Assembly (NCBI GenBank): GCA_002162795.1
Contig: MAAY01000057.1
Location: 1 to 64,000 of the forward strand
Direction: 5' to 3'
DNA: 64,000 nucleotides
Source: Rhodobacterales bacterium 56_14_T64
GTDB lineage: Bacteria; Pseudomonadota; Alphaproteobacteria; Rhodobacterales; Rhodobacteraceae
Numbering within the stretch: the first letter of the stretch is position 1; each line of letters begins with the position of its first letter. A program made the position numbers and the translations under genes. A model generated the notes under the pieces. It was given only the letters and a program-made list of their open reading frames with translations. It did no database searches and was not told the origin of the DNA. Of this stretch, positions 1-8,939 are shown piece by piece.

Positions 1-285
1 GTGGTCACATTTGTCGGAGACGATGTTTTTGCAGTGAAGTGGCGCGACCTGAAGGTCCATTTCCTGACCGCCGAGGCGACCTTTGCAGAGATCAGGAAAC
101 CGACCTTTCCGCAGGTCTATAACGTCAAAGAAGACCCTGCCGAGCAGTTCGAGCTGTGGGGGAACGAAGGGTTTTCCCATGCCTGGGTGATGACACCGGT
201 GACCAAAATTCTCACCGAACTGACCACCAGCATGGTTGCTTTTCCCAACATTCAACCCGGACAGGACTTTGTTGGGTACGAGTGA
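1..285 (+). CDS. Sulfatase, C-terminal end (partial)
   Basis: The reading frame is already open at base 1 and ends at a TGA at 283-285, so only about 94 C-terminal residues are inside the window; the apparent GTG at base 1 is not a real start. The segment VYNVKEDPAEQFEL matches the C-terminal sub-domain of arylsulfatase-type enzymes, where a 'xYNLxxDPxExxxL' strand precedes the terminal helix. The active-site formylglycine motif (CxPSR) would lie upstream, so substrate cannot be judged. Family assignment rests on this short tail only. Confidence 0.7.
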   Translation: MVTFVGDDVFAVKWRDLKVHFLTAEATFAEIRKPTFPQVYNVKEDPAEQFELWGNEGFSHAWVMTPVTKILTELTTSMVAFPNIQPGQDFVGYE

Positions 286-368
286 AATTTAGGAGCAACC
301 AAAGCACGCGTACGGGAATGCTCTCTCAGCTCTTGCCGCCGCGAATCTACCGCGTTACGATTCGGTGT

Positions 369-596
369 ATGGCCACTTGTCTGCTCTATCGTCAAACCCC
401 TGCCCGCGTTCCACGCTTCTATCGTGTTGAACTTGCGATGAATCTGTTTAGCGAGGTCTCGGTGCTGCGCGAATGGGGCGTGTCTGGTCGCAATGGCCAA
501 AGTGTCATCAACAATTTCAGCAACCTGCGCGAGGCCTCGGTTGCGGCTGATCGATACCGCAACCGGGCACTGAAACGCGGTTACGCCAGAGCCTGA
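369..596 (+). CDS. WGR domain mini-protein
   Basis: This 75-residue protein is almost entirely one WGR domain: [26 protein letters not shown] and a closing helix ending KRGY follow the family pattern, with the WG signature written as EWGVSG. WGR domains occur in PARPs and in short stand-alone bacterial proteins where nucleic-acid binding is suspected. I chose the ATG at 369 because family members begin a few residues before the RFYR strand; an in-frame ATG at 318 would add 17 residues. The last 16 bases overlap the 3' end of the convergent M20 gene. It follows the sulfatase, with no sign of a functional link. Confidence 0.7.
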   Translation: MATCLLYRQTPARVPRFYRVELAMNLFSEVSVLREWGVSGRNGQSVINNFSNLREASVAADRYRNRALKRGYARA

Positions 597-1777
597 ACCG
601 CACCCGCCAGTACTTGCAATCCAAGTGCCAAATCTGTCTCGTCGGTGTCTTCGTCAAAGGCATGGCTGATACCGCCGATCGAGGGCACAAACAGCATCGC
701 CACTGGCATCACCGTCGCCATGTTCGACGCATCATGCAAAGCACCTGACGGCATGGTCCGCCACTGACCGGGGGCCGCAGCCTCGGCCGAGGCTGCCAAT
801 GCAGCTTGCAGGTCTGCATTCATCGGCACCGGCTCGATCCCCATGACCGGGTCCAGCGTTGCCTCTAGACCACGCTCGGCAACAACTTCACGTGCCAGTG
901 TCTGTATGATCTCACCCATTTTCTGCAACCGCGCGACATCCCGGTCACGCCATTGCATCGAGAACGTCACCTTGCCCGGCACCACCGAAGAGGCATTGGG
1001 ATGCAGTGACACATGGCCAATGGTCCAGACGGTAGATGGCGTCACCACCTCGGCCAGACGCGTATTCAGGGCAGTGTTGAACGCCGACAGGCATTGGAAC
1101 GCATCCTGACGCAGATGCATTGGGGTGGTGCCAGCGTGGTTCTGGCGACCCGAGAAACTGATCCGCATGTCGCGGATACCAACGATATCGCTGACCACAC
1201 CAATCCGGTCGTCACTCTGGTCCAGTGACGGTCCCTGTTCGATATGCATTTCAAGAAAGCCACTAAACCGATCATGGGGCAGAAACTCGCCGACCAGATC
1301 AGCCATCTTATCACGCGCCTGCGCCATGGAAACACCGTCGTCATCAGTCAGTGAGTCTGCCTGCGCCAGCGAGAGATTACCCGACCAGACATCCGATCCG
1401 GTGGTCACGCCAAAACGGCCTTCTTCATCCTGAAAGCTCACCACTGAAACCGGTGGCCCACCGGCCTCTTTGGCGGCGCGGGCGATTTCCAGCCCGGCAA
1501 TGACCCCTAACGCCCCGTCCAGCCAGCCGCCTTCGGGCTGGCTGTCACTGTGCGACCCAACCAACACAGAGCGTTCACCGCCAAGGCCAAACAAGTTGCC
1601 GACCGGATCAAAATGCACATCCAACCCAGCTTCAGCCATCCGGCCAGCCAGCCACTGGCGGGCTGCTATATCGGCGTCACTGTAGGCACGGCGCACCACG
1701 CCCTTGCCTATACCTGAGGCTCCAAAGCTGCGCAGTTCATGCAAGTCGGCCAAAAATCTCTCAGCATTCACATTCAT
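581..1777 (-). CDS. M20-family Zn amidohydrolase (N-carbamoyl-amino acid hydrolase / allantoate amidohydrolase type)
   Basis: The protein of 398 residues has the metal-binding motifs of the hydantoinase/carbamoylase branch of M20 peptidases: [18 protein letters not shown] (His and bridging Asp), DEEGRFG (Glu pair), HIEQGP, and a C-terminal [11 protein letters not shown] segment with the last His. Such enzymes remove a carbamoyl or ureido group from amino acids, allantoate or beta-ureidopropionate in the cytoplasm; the substrate cannot be told from sequence. The start at 1777 (MNVNAERF) is preferred over an in-frame start at 1843, because the extra 22 residues do not resemble the family. It is divergent from the histidine phosphatase gene, with a shared upstream region at 1778-1948. 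Confidence 0.82.
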   Translation of the reverse strand: MNVNAERFLADLHELRSFGASGIGKGVVRRAYSDADIAARQWLAGRMAEAGLDVHFDPVGNLFGLGGERSVLVGSHSDSQPEGGWLDGALGVIAGLEIARAAKEAGGPPVSVVSFQDEEGRFGVTTGSDVWSGNLSLAQADSLTDDDGVSMAQARDKMADLVGEFLPHDRFSGFLEMHIEQGPSLDQSDDRIGVVSDIVGIRDMRISFSGRQNHAGTTPMHLRQDAFQCLSAFNTALNTRLAEVVTPSTVWTIGHVSLHPNASSVVPGKVTFSMQWRDRDVARLQKMGEIIQTLAREVVAERGLEATLDPVMGIEPVPMNADLQAALAASAEAAAPGQWRTMPSGALHDASNMATVMPVAMLFVPSIGGISHAFDEDTDETDLALGLQVLAGAVQALA

Positions 1778-1948
1778 TTTCAGCCCCGCTTTTTGATCTG
1801 ATGGTCTGGTTGTTCCACAGCAATTTGCCGCTGGCAACACCACCCCAATCTGTTGCTACAATCGAAATTTGCTTAACAAGTGAAAGCCTCTCTTTCCACT
1901 GCTGCAATCCTCGCCTAAGACTTTGCCGTCAGATATAGGAACTGCTGC

Positions 1949-2602
1949 ATGTCTCACATCACTTTAGTCCGTCACGGTCAGGCCAATACAGGCGCGCGCG
2001 ATGAGGTCAGTTATGACCGACTGAGCCCACTTGGCCACCAGCAAGCGCGCTGGTTGGGCGGGCATCTGCGTGACAGCCATTCCAGCCATCCCCGCGTGTA
2101 TTGCGGCACCCTGATCCGGCACTATGAAACGGCGCAGGGTATGGACGTCGCGGACGGTGTAACCCGCGACCCCCGGCTGAACGAGATGGAGTATTTCACT
2201 CTGGCGCAGTTGATGGAGCAGCAGCACGGGCTGGAAATCCCAACCGAGCGCGAGGGTTTTGTCCAGCACCTGCCAGCGGTGTTTGCCGCCTGGGCTGCAG
2301 GTGAGATCGACAACCCACCGGAAAGTTGGGATGACTTCAACTCTCGCGTCGAGTCTGCTCTGATTGAGATTTCCCAAGGCGACGGTCCGGCATTGGTGGT
2401 GACATCAGGCGGGCTGATATCCATTGCCATGCGCCATGCGCTGGATTTGGACACCAAGGCGACGGCGCGCATGGCCTTGGCCATCATGAACACCTCGATG
2501 CACCGCTTGCATCCGATTGGCGGCCATCTGTGCCCGGTTCTGTTTAACGCGGTGCCGCATCTGGAACAGCCAGATCGCCACTACGCCCAGACCCATTTGT
2601 AA
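1949..2602 (+). CDS. Histidine phosphatase family protein
   Basis: A 217-residue member of the phosphoglycerate-mutase-like superfamily. The N-terminal LVRHGQ motif carries the catalytic His, TLIRHYETA holds a second conserved Arg/Glu segment, and VVTSGGLISIAM replaces the usual 'VxHG' motif, so the second catalytic His appears changed to Ser/Gly context (TSGG). That variation is common in uncharacterised bacterial members, and the substrate is unknown. It starts the apparent operon histidine phosphatase - GST - saccharopine dehydrogenases, with 23 bases to the next gene. Confidence 0.8.
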   Translation: MSHITLVRHGQANTGARDEVSYDRLSPLGHQQARWLGGHLRDSHSSHPRVYCGTLIRHYETAQGMDVADGVTRDPRLNEMEYFTLAQLMEQQHGLEIPTEREGFVQHLPAVFAAWAAGEIDNPPESWDDFNSRVESALIEISQGDGPALVVTSGGLISIAMRHALDLDTKATARMALAIMNTSMHRLHPIGGHLCPVLFNAVPHLEQPDRHYAQTHL

Positions 2603-2625
2603 ATCCAACCGCCCGAGGATCTGAC

Positions 2626-3240
2626 ATGCAACTATATTACGCCCCCGGCACCATCTCGATTGCAGTTGCTATTGCCCTGCAAGAAGCCGGGTTGGACTTC
2701 GAGCCCATCAAAATCGACTTTGCGGCCAAGGAACAAACAGGCGCTGGCTATGCCCAGATCAATCCCAAAGGCCGCGTACCCGCATTGGTTGTCGATGGTG
2801 GCATCCTGACCGAGACAGGCGCGTTGCTGGAATATGTCGCAGACACCGCCCCTAACGCTGGCCTGCGCCCAACCGACCCAATATTGCAGGCCAGGATGCG
2901 TGAGGTGATGTTCTACTTGGCCTCCACCATGCATGTGGCACATGCCCACAAGATGCGTGGCAGTCGTTGGGCCAGCAAGACCTCATCCTACAAAGACATG
3001 ACCGCCAAAGTGCCGCAAACCATGTCTGATTGCTGCGCCTATATCAGCTCAAACGGGTTGCGCGGACCTTTTGTTTTGGGCGAGCAGGTTAGTATTGCCG
3101 ATTGCTATCTCTACACCATCTGCACCTGGCTGGACGGCGACGGGGTGACCCTCGATGACTTTCCAAAAATCAAATCATTCATGGCTGCAATGGAGCAGCG
3201 CGATTCCGTTCGCGCCGTCTATGCAGCCGGTATGCTGTGA
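2626..3240 (+). CDS. Glutathione S-transferase family protein
   Basis: The 204-residue protein has an N-terminal thioredoxin-like domain (MQLYYAPGTISIAV, NPKGRVPALV with the cis-Pro, and TETGALLEYV at the glutathione gamma-glutamyl site) and an all-helical C-terminal domain with the VSIADCYLY N-capping segment. This is a beta-like bacterial GST. Its stop (3238-3240) lies 11 bases before the preferred start of the saccharopine dehydrogenase, so co-transcription is likely. It may serve in lysine-degradation detoxification or be unrelated; only the family is clear. Confidence 0.85.
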   Translation: MQLYYAPGTISIAVAIALQEAGLDFEPIKIDFAAKEQTGAGYAQINPKGRVPALVVDGGILTETGALLEYVADTAPNAGLRPTDPILQARMREVMFYLASTMHVAHAHKMRGSRWASKTSSYKDMTAKVPQTMSDCCAYISSNGLRGPFVLGEQVSIADCYLYTICTWLDGDGVTLDDFPKIKSFMAAMEQRDSVRAVYAAGML

Positions 3241-3251
3241 AGGACACCACT

Positions 3252-4304
3252 ATGACACATCTCTGGGTACGGGCTGAACAACGGCTCAACGAAGACCGGG
3301 TTGGGCTGACGCCCGCAGGTGCCAAGGCCCTGCTAGAGGCCGGTATCAAAGTCACCGTCGAGGAGAGCAAAGTTCGGGCGATCCCGCTGCAGGGCTATAT
3401 CGACGCAGGCTGCGACATTGCGGCCGAAAACGCATGGCCTGATGCGCCTGCCGAGGCAATCATCTTTGGCCTCAAAGAGCTGCCCGAAGACGGCACCCCA
3501 CTGCCGCATCGCCACATCATGTTTGGCCACGCCTACAAGGGCCAGCATTCAGGCAAGGCTCTGCTGGACCGGTTCAAGGCTGGCGGTGGTACGCTGTATG
3601 ATTTGGAATATCTGGTTGCTGAAGATGGTCGCCGGGTTGCGGCCTTTGGCTATTGGGCTGGCTATGCCGGTGCGGCCGTCACGCTGAAAACCTGGGCTGC
3701 TCAGCAGAACGGCGGCACTTGCGGACCCGTTGGGGTTTACCCCAGCAAAGACACTCTGCTGGGTGAGCTGGGCGCCGAGCTGGATGCAACCAAAGTTGAT
3801 CGGCCGAAGGCCATCGTCATCGGCGCCATGGGCCGTGTCGGCGCCGGTGCCGCCGATCTGTGCGAGGCCATGGGCGTCGCCGTGACCAAATGGGACATGG
3901 CCGAAACCGCCAGCGGTGGACCTTTCCCGGAAATTCTGGCGCATGACCTGTTCCTGAATTGTATTTTTGCCCGCCCCGGCACTCCGGTGTTTGTGCCGCG
4001 CGAAGCCGTAAATGCACCACGCCAGTTAAGCGCCATTGGCGATGTCGCCTGTGACCCGGACAGCGATTACAATCCTGTTCCCGTCTATGATCGCGCCACC
4101 ACCTGGGAGGCACCCGCGCTGCGCGTTGCCTCGGACCCGGTGCTGGACGTGATGGCCATCGACAACCTGCCGTCAATGCTGCCGGTGGAAAGCTCCGAGG
4201 ACTACGCTGCACAACTGCTAACCTCACTGCTGACGCTGGATGATCTGGACGCTGGGGTTTGGGGACGGGCTGCGGCGACTTTTGCCGACCATATCAAAGA
4301 TTAA
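3252..4304 (+). CDS. Saccharopine dehydrogenase (NAD+, L-lysine-forming type)
   Basis: This 350-residue protein has an AlaDH/PNT-like N-terminal domain and a central Rossmann segment (VIGAMGRVGAGAADL, about residue 190). Lys75 in GLKELP and His93 in MFGHAYKG match the catalytic Lys/His pair of the fungal Lys1 family. The enzyme interconverts saccharopine with lysine plus 2-oxoglutarate. I took the ATG at 3252 because AAGGA lies about 7 bases upstream; a GTG at 3237 overlapping the previous stop would add five residues. With the next gene it makes a two-protein equivalent of the fused plant and animal LKR/SDH, pointing to lysine catabolism via aminoadipate semialdehyde. Confidence 0.87.
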   Translation: MTHLWVRAEQRLNEDRVGLTPAGAKALLEAGIKVTVEESKVRAIPLQGYIDAGCDIAAENAWPDAPAEAIIFGLKELPEDGTPLPHRHIMFGHAYKGQHSGKALLDRFKAGGGTLYDLEYLVAEDGRRVAAFGYWAGYAGAAVTLKTWAAQQNGGTCGPVGVYPSKDTLLGELGAELDATKVDRPKAIVIGAMGRVGAGAADLCEAMGVAVTKWDMAETASGGPFPEILAHDLFLNCIFARPGTPVFVPREAVNAPRQLSAIGDVACDPDSDYNPVPVYDRATTWEAPALRVASDPVLDVMAIDNLPSMLPVESSEDYAAQLLTSLLTLDDLDAGVWGRAAATFADHIKD

Positions 4305-4375
4305 TCCAATATCCTTCGTGGAGAATTTCGACCTCCACTGCGGTTAACTGAAGTACAAATAAGGGAGAGACACTC

Positions 4376-5518
4376 ATGACCATTCACTGGTGCGGCACCG
4401 GCCTTTCGGCCATCCCCGGCTTACGCCGCCTGCTGCAAGCGGGGCATGATGTTGCGGTGTGGAACCGTACGATCGACAAGGCGCAAGAGGCCGTCGGCGA
4501 CTTGACCAAAAACATTCAGGCCTTCGACATCGACAGCCTGAGCGCACAGGTCACCGCCAAAGACGTCATTGTGTCTATGCTGCCCGGTGATTGGCATGTT
4601 CCTCTGGCTGAACTGGCTATCGCCAAGGGTGCGCATTTTGTCTCTTCCTCCTACATCGCGCCGGAAATGCGCGCGTTGAACGACAAGGCCCGCGCCGCTG
4701 GCGTTGCGCTGATCAATGAAGTTGGCCTAGATCCAGGCATCGACCATTTGATGGCGCATGCGCTGGTAGATGACTACAAGGCCTCCGCGGCCTATGACGC
4801 CAGCAATGAGATCAGCTTTATCTCGTACTGCGGTGGCGTGCCCAAGATCGCCAACGACTTCCGCTATAAATTCAGCTGGTCACCACTGGGCGTTCTCAAG
4901 GCCCTGCGCTCGCCGTCCCGCTCGATCCGTGATCACGCGCCGCTGGATGTGGCCCGCCCATGGGATGCGATTTCAACCTACACCGCGCCACTGCCAACCC
5001 CGGAAAGCTTCGAGGTTTACCCCAACCGCGACTCGATCCCGTTCATGCAGCAATACGAGTTCGGCGACGACTGGTCGGTGAAAGAATTCGTTCGCGGCAC
5101 TCTGCGCCTGAACGGCTGGACCCAAGCCTGGGATGGAGTGTTCAAAGAAGTTGAAACCCTGTCCGGCCTCGAAGGTGACGCCCGGCTGAAAGAAATGTCC
5201 GATCAATTCTGGCAGGACCATTCCTATGACGAAGGCGAACCCGACCGGGTGGTTCTCTGTGTTGACCTGAAGGCCGAAAAAGACGGCGCCGAGGTCTGGC
5301 ACAAGTCGTATGTCATGGATGCCTGGGGCGACGACAATGGCACAGCTATGGCCCGTCTGGTGTCAGTGCCGGTCTCGTTGGCGATTGAGGCTGCAATGAA
5401 TGGCCAGATCACTGCCGGTGTGCATGCCGCCCCTAGCGACGCGAAACTGGTCGCAAGCTGGATGGCTGAAATCGACAAGCTGGCCCAGCACCTGCAGCTG
5501 ACCGATCAGCTGGCCTAA
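4376..5518 (+). CDS. Saccharopine dehydrogenase (L-glutamate-forming, Lys9-like)
   Basis: The 380-residue protein begins with a Rossmann segment (HWCGTGLSAIPGLRRLL, VAVWNRT) and continues with the saccharopine dehydrogenase core: DVIVSMLPGDWH, NEVGLDPGIDHLMA and a long C-terminal domain with ISYCGGVPK. It would split saccharopine into glutamate and aminoadipate semialdehyde. It lies 71 bases after the Lys1-like gene in the same direction, with a GGGAGAG ribosome-binding sequence just before the ATG. No aminoadipate semialdehyde dehydrogenase is directly adjacent; the aldehyde dehydrogenases elsewhere in the window are candidates only. Confidence 0.85.
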   Translation: MTIHWCGTGLSAIPGLRRLLQAGHDVAVWNRTIDKAQEAVGDLTKNIQAFDIDSLSAQVTAKDVIVSMLPGDWHVPLAELAIAKGAHFVSSSYIAPEMRALNDKARAAGVALINEVGLDPGIDHLMAHALVDDYKASAAYDASNEISFISYCGGVPKIANDFRYKFSWSPLGVLKALRSPSRSIRDHAPLDVARPWDAISTYTAPLPTPESFEVYPNRDSIPFMQQYEFGDDWSVKEFVRGTLRLNGWTQAWDGVFKEVETLSGLEGDARLKEMSDQFWQDHSYDEGEPDRVVLCVDLKAEKDGAEVWHKSYVMDAWGDDNGTAMARLVSVPVSLAIEAAMNGQITAGVHAAPSDAKLVASWMAEIDKLAQHLQLTDQLA

Positions 5519-5566
5519 ACCATACCTGGGGCCTGCACAGTGTGGGCCCCTTACTCCGCCTTCCCC

Positions 5567-5615
5567 AGTTCATCTGGCTGAGAATATATCGAGGAGTTTG
5601 AGGGGGTGGCCCCTC
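5567..5615 (+). repeat. Composite 3'-end element, copy 1 (TTCATCTGG box plus hairpin)
   Basis: Bases 5567-5596 read AGTTCATCTGGCTGAG, then AATATATCGAGGAG, and are related to three other sites at 27399, 41653 and 54406. Three bases later comes a hairpin with arms GAGGGG/CCCCTC (5600-5615). It lies 48 bases after the stop of the saccharopine dehydrogenase, between convergent genes. Confidence 0.6.
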
Positions 5616-5642
5616 CATTGGACAGGTCAGGTGTTGCCATGC

Positions 5643-5714
5643 ATGGGCTCCGCCCCCACAGCAACTCTATGGGCTCCGCCCGTCCTCGCCTGAAATGCTC
5701 TCCCAGAGCATTTC
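5643..5714. repeat. 13-bp direct repeat and 10-bp-stem hairpin between convergent genes
   Basis: ATGGGCTCCGCCC occurs at 5643-5655 and again at 5669-5681. Eleven bases further, GAAATGCTCT/AGAGCATTTC (5692-5714) forms a perfect 10-bp stem with a 3-base loop. There is no T-run on either strand, so this is not a classical intrinsic terminator, although it lies where a bidirectional one would be expected. Confidence 0.6.
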
Positions 5715-5728
5715 CAAGACGGCGATGA

Positions 5729-6046
5729 CTAAATCAAATCATCTTCGACTTCCTGCACCGAGATACCCAAAGCATCCAGGCCATTCTCCAAATGATCCGC
5801 CAGATGCGGTGTGCCCAGCAGATAGTCGGCACAGGGTGTCGAGGCATCCCGTTTCGCAGTCATCACCGCTTCTGCCAGTTCCTCGGCAAAAAAGCTCTCG
5901 CGGCCAATCCACATCACCGCCACCAACTCGGCCTGCTCGTCTTCGTTCAACCGGTCAATAAAGGCGCGCAACTCGCCCTCGGCCCGGTGCAATTCGCGCG
6001 CCATCATCGCCACCTGGGCAATTTTTCGGTTTGAAATTTCCAACAT
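5729..6046 (-). CDS. DUF3775 domain protein
   Basis: A small cytoplasmic protein of 105 residues made mainly of helices. The segments LNEDEQAELVAVMWIGR, FAEELAEAVMTAKRD and TPHLADHLENGLDALG match the DUF3775 family found in Rhodobacterales and relatives. Function is unknown. A GGAGGTGAG ribosome-binding sequence directly precedes the ATG. It follows the nucleotide cyclase gene on the same strand with an 82-base gap. Confidence 0.78.
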   Translation of the reverse strand: MLEISNRKIAQVAMMARELHRAEGELRAFIDRLNEDEQAELVAVMWIGRESFFAEELAEAVMTAKRDASTPCADYLLGTPHLADHLENGLDALGISVQEVEDDLI

Positions 6047-6128
6047 GGCTCACCTCCGTCTATCTGAGTGCCTTAGTATAATAGATAGGGCGGCAACCCG
6101 ATGAGACCTTGATCTGGAACAAATCAGC

Positions 6129-7418
6129 TCAAACGACCACTTTACTACGCCCGAAGATCTCGATACCGCCGCTGCGCCCGCGTAGCTCGGCGGCTGGCAG
6201 CATAGTCCAACCCTGACCCGCGGGCGCCACCGAAGCGGCCTGCAGCACTGCCGCCGACGCAATGATGGTTTGCCCTTCTTGCTTGGTCAGCTGCTCCAGA
6301 CGGGCAGCAATATTCACCGTGTCGCCGAACACAGTATATTCCAACCGCTGCGGATCACCGACCACACCAGAGAAAACTTCGCCCCAGTGCAGGCCAATCC
6401 CGACAGCAACGGGTTCCCTTCCCTCAGCGCTGCGCTCGCTGGACCATTCCGCCATGCTGTCCATTAGATCACCGGCACAATCTACGGCATGTTCTGCGGC
6501 GTCTTCGCCTTCGAACAAAACCATCGCTGCATCGCCGATGAATTTGTCAATCATGCCACCATGGACATCAGAGCAGGTCTGAATTCTGCTGCGGAAATTG
6601 GTGATGTACCGCCCAACCCGCACAGGATCGCGCCCTTGCGACCAACGGGTAAATCCACGGATATCGATAAACAGGACAGCCATATTCTGACGCCGACCTT
6701 GGCGCAGCTCGTCCAACCCGCTACCGGCCAATCGCCCCGCCAGTTGCGAGGGGAGGTATCGGGTCAAGTTGGCTTTTTCCTGCGCCTCGGTGATTGATCG
6801 ATGCACCAGTCGCCGGGTTCTCCAGGCGGCAACCACCAACACCAATCCACCAAGGGTGATCATCGTCACGCGCACAATATTGGGCGGACCAGACAGCAGG
6901 TTCTGCGCGCGCTCTGCAATAAAGGGGGTGATTTCCTCGGGTTGCCACAATGACAAGGTCGCCAAACCGGTGGCAATTAGTGCCACGCAATAGGCCTGCA
7001 GCAGCGGATTAAATCGCAGCACCGTAAAGCCAAGGATTACCGGCACCAGCCAGGTTGGTGGCAGGATGAAGGTCAGTTCCCCCGGTAAGCCCGAATTTTC
7101 CAGACTAACCCATGTATTGGCCAGCATGAACAGGCAGTCGATTGTCACCAAAGGCCAAACCATCCAGCTGCGAATGCGCCCACTGCGCGCCATCCACAAA
7201 GCAACAACTCCGACCAGCAAGTATGAGACCATGGTCGCTATGGCAAAGACCCATTGTCGACGCAAATAGAGTTCAGGCGCAAGATCACTGCCCCCGACGG
7301 CCAAGTAGAACATGATCAGAAGCCCCAGCGCGACCGCAATCCGCAGCAGCGACACAACCTGCTCTGCTTCCACTTCTGCCTGTTTCAGCAGTGCATTATC
7401 CGGGGCGAGTATGCTCAT
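6129..7418 (-). CDS. Membrane-bound class III adenylate/guanylate cyclase
   Basis: A 429-residue protein. The N-terminal half holds about five or six hydrophobic segments (from VVSLLRIAVALGLLIMFYLA to VRVTMITLGGLVLVVAAW). The C-terminal half is a class III cyclase catalytic domain: metal-binding Asp in FIDIRGF and FIGDAAM, GIGLHWGEVFSGVVG, a substrate-specificity segment EYTVFGD, and the Asn/Arg transition-state pair in NIAARLE. The Asp of TVFGD suggests ATP and cAMP synthesis. All catalytic positions are present. The membrane part may sense a small molecule or lipid, but no known sensor domain is recognisable. It lies downstream of rmuC on the same strand. Confidence 0.88.
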   Translation of the reverse strand: MSILAPDNALLKQAEVEAEQVVSLLRIAVALGLLIMFYLAVGGSDLAPELYLRRQWVFAIATMVSYLLVGVVALWMARSGRIRSWMVWPLVTIDCLFMLANTWVSLENSGLPGELTFILPPTWLVPVILGFTVLRFNPLLQAYCVALIATGLATLSLWQPEEITPFIAERAQNLLSGPPNIVRVTMITLGGLVLVVAAWRTRRLVHRSITEAQEKANLTRYLPSQLAGRLAGSGLDELRQGRRQNMAVLFIDIRGFTRWSQGRDPVRVGRYITNFRSRIQTCSDVHGGMIDKFIGDAAMVLFEGEDAAEHAVDCAGDLMDSMAEWSSERSAEGREPVAVGIGLHWGEVFSGVVGDPQRLEYTVFGDTVNIAARLEQLTKQEGQTIIASAAVLQAASVAPAGQGWTMLPAAELRGRSGGIEIFGRSKVVV

Positions 7419-7508
7419 AATTCAGGGGACCTCTGAGGTGGGATGGCTTTGCAGTGTTTCCAAGACATTTCACGGCACAGGGCGCAACTTCCGCCGCATT
7501 CCGTCAAA

Positions 7509-8909
7509 TTATTCTTCTGACAGCAGGTCTGTCACCTGCCGCGCATCGCTTTCCACCTGCGCCGGGGTTGCCAGTTCTGATCCTTGTGCAACCACTCCCA
7601 TAGCCTCAAACTTGCGCGCTGAGGGCAGCACCCGCGCCTCAAACGACCCCACCGCCTTGTTGTAGCTGCTGACCGACGAGGACAGCGCCCGCCCAACCGA
7701 GGCCAGATTGCTGGAGAACGTCACCAACCGTTTGTACAATTCCTTGGCGGTCTCCTGTACTTCCAGCGCATTCTTGGCCATTTTTTCCTGCTGCCAGCCA
7801 TAAGCGATGGATTTCACCAGCGCCATCAGGGTTGTCGGCGTGGCGATCAGAACCTTGTGCTCAAATGCATATTCAATCAGCCCGGTGTCCACTTCGGCAG
7901 CTGCCGACACAAAGGTTTCGCCGGGGATAAACATCACCACAAAATCCGGGGTCTCGCCCAGCGCGCTTTGATACGCCTTAGAGGCAAGCTGTTTCACATG
8001 GGTGCGCACATGCCGCGCATGCCGGACCAAGTGCTCTTGTTGCAACTCCGGAGTCTCCGCCTCTAACGCATCCAGATAGCCATCTAGCGGCGTCTTGGCA
8101 TCCACCACGATGCTTTTGCCACCAGGAATGCGCACAATCGCATCGGGACGGCGCAACCCGTCATCCGTGCCCAAAGATTTCTCCAGATCATAATCCACAT
8201 GCTCGGACATGCCCGCCATATCGAACACCTGCCGCAACTGCATCTCGCCCCAGCGACCGCGCGTCTTGGGCGCGCGCAACGCCTGTACCAGCTTGCGAGT
8301 CTCGCCGCCCAGTGCCGCCTGCCCCTCGGTCAGATTTTTCACCTGCTCTTGAATGGCGCCGTAAGCCTCGGTGCGGGCCTTTTCGATATCTTTGATTCGG
8401 TCGCCAAACTGGCCCAGCTTTTCATCCAACGGTTTAACCAGTCCCTCAATCGCCGCGTGACGCTTGGCCAGATCAGCATCGGCAGTTTGCGAATGGGTTT
8501 TGAACCGTTCACTGACCAGAGACAGAAAACTCTCAGAGTTTTGTTTCAGCACGCCTGATGCCATCGCAGCAAACTTATGCTCCAACTGCAAATTCATCCG
8601 CCGCAACTCTTCCAGCCGGGCCTCATGCTCACCCTTCAGCCCCCGCACCTCGGCCTCGGCCTGATGCCGCGCCGCCAGTTCGCCATCCTTTAGATGACGT
8701 AGGGCCGCCAATTCGCCCGTCAGCTCGGGCACCCGCGCCACATCCACCTGCATCGAGGCACAGGTCTGGCGCAGCTCAATATTCTCGTGCCGCAGGTCCT
8801 CAACCACAGTGGATTGCTTGCGGGCCGACAACCAGAGCACTGCAAACAAGACAGTTGCCGCAGCAAAAGCCAGTGCGGCCAGCGGCCACAGGGTAGGATC
8901 TATTTGCAC
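7509..8909 (-). CDS. rmuC: RmuC family DNA recombination protein
   Basis: The 466-residue protein starts with one membrane anchor (LWPLAALAFAAATVLFAVLW), continues with about 150 residues of charged coiled coil, and ends in the RmuC nuclease-like core: APKTRGRWGEMQLRQV, VDYDLEKS, RRPDAIVRIPGGKSIVVDAK and VMFIPGE. RmuC limits inverted-repeat recombination in E. coli, and its core resembles PD-(D/E)XK nucleases. It follows mutL by 30 bases on the same strand, placing two genome-stability genes together. Confidence 0.92.
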   Translation of the reverse strand: MQIDPTLWPLAALAFAAATVLFAVLWLSARKQSTVVEDLRHENIELRQTCASMQVDVARVPELTGELAALRHLKDGELAARHQAEAEVRGLKGEHEARLEELRRMNLQLEHKFAAMASGVLKQNSESFLSLVSERFKTHSQTADADLAKRHAAIEGLVKPLDEKLGQFGDRIKDIEKARTEAYGAIQEQVKNLTEGQAALGGETRKLVQALRAPKTRGRWGEMQLRQVFDMAGMSEHVDYDLEKSLGTDDGLRRPDAIVRIPGGKSIVVDAKTPLDGYLDALEAETPELQQEHLVRHARHVRTHVKQLASKAYQSALGETPDFVVMFIPGETFVSAAAEVDTGLIEYAFEHKVLIATPTTLMALVKSIAYGWQQEKMAKNALEVQETAKELYKRLVTFSSNLASVGRALSSSVSSYNKAVGSFEARVLPSARKFEAMGVVAQGSELATPAQVESDARQVTDLLSEE

Positions 8910-8939
8910 GGGGAGGCTCCCTGTTTTGTGCTTTGGCGC

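Noticed and set aside
5692-5714. Classical intrinsic terminator after the saccharopine dehydrogenase gene
   Set aside because: The 10-bp hairpin has no T-run on either strand, so it is listed as an inverted repeat instead.
8558-8896. Long open frames antisense to rmuC, mutL, ftsK and other genes
   Set aside because: These are shadows of high-GC coding sequence: low-complexity Pro/Arg/Ala composition and no family motifs.
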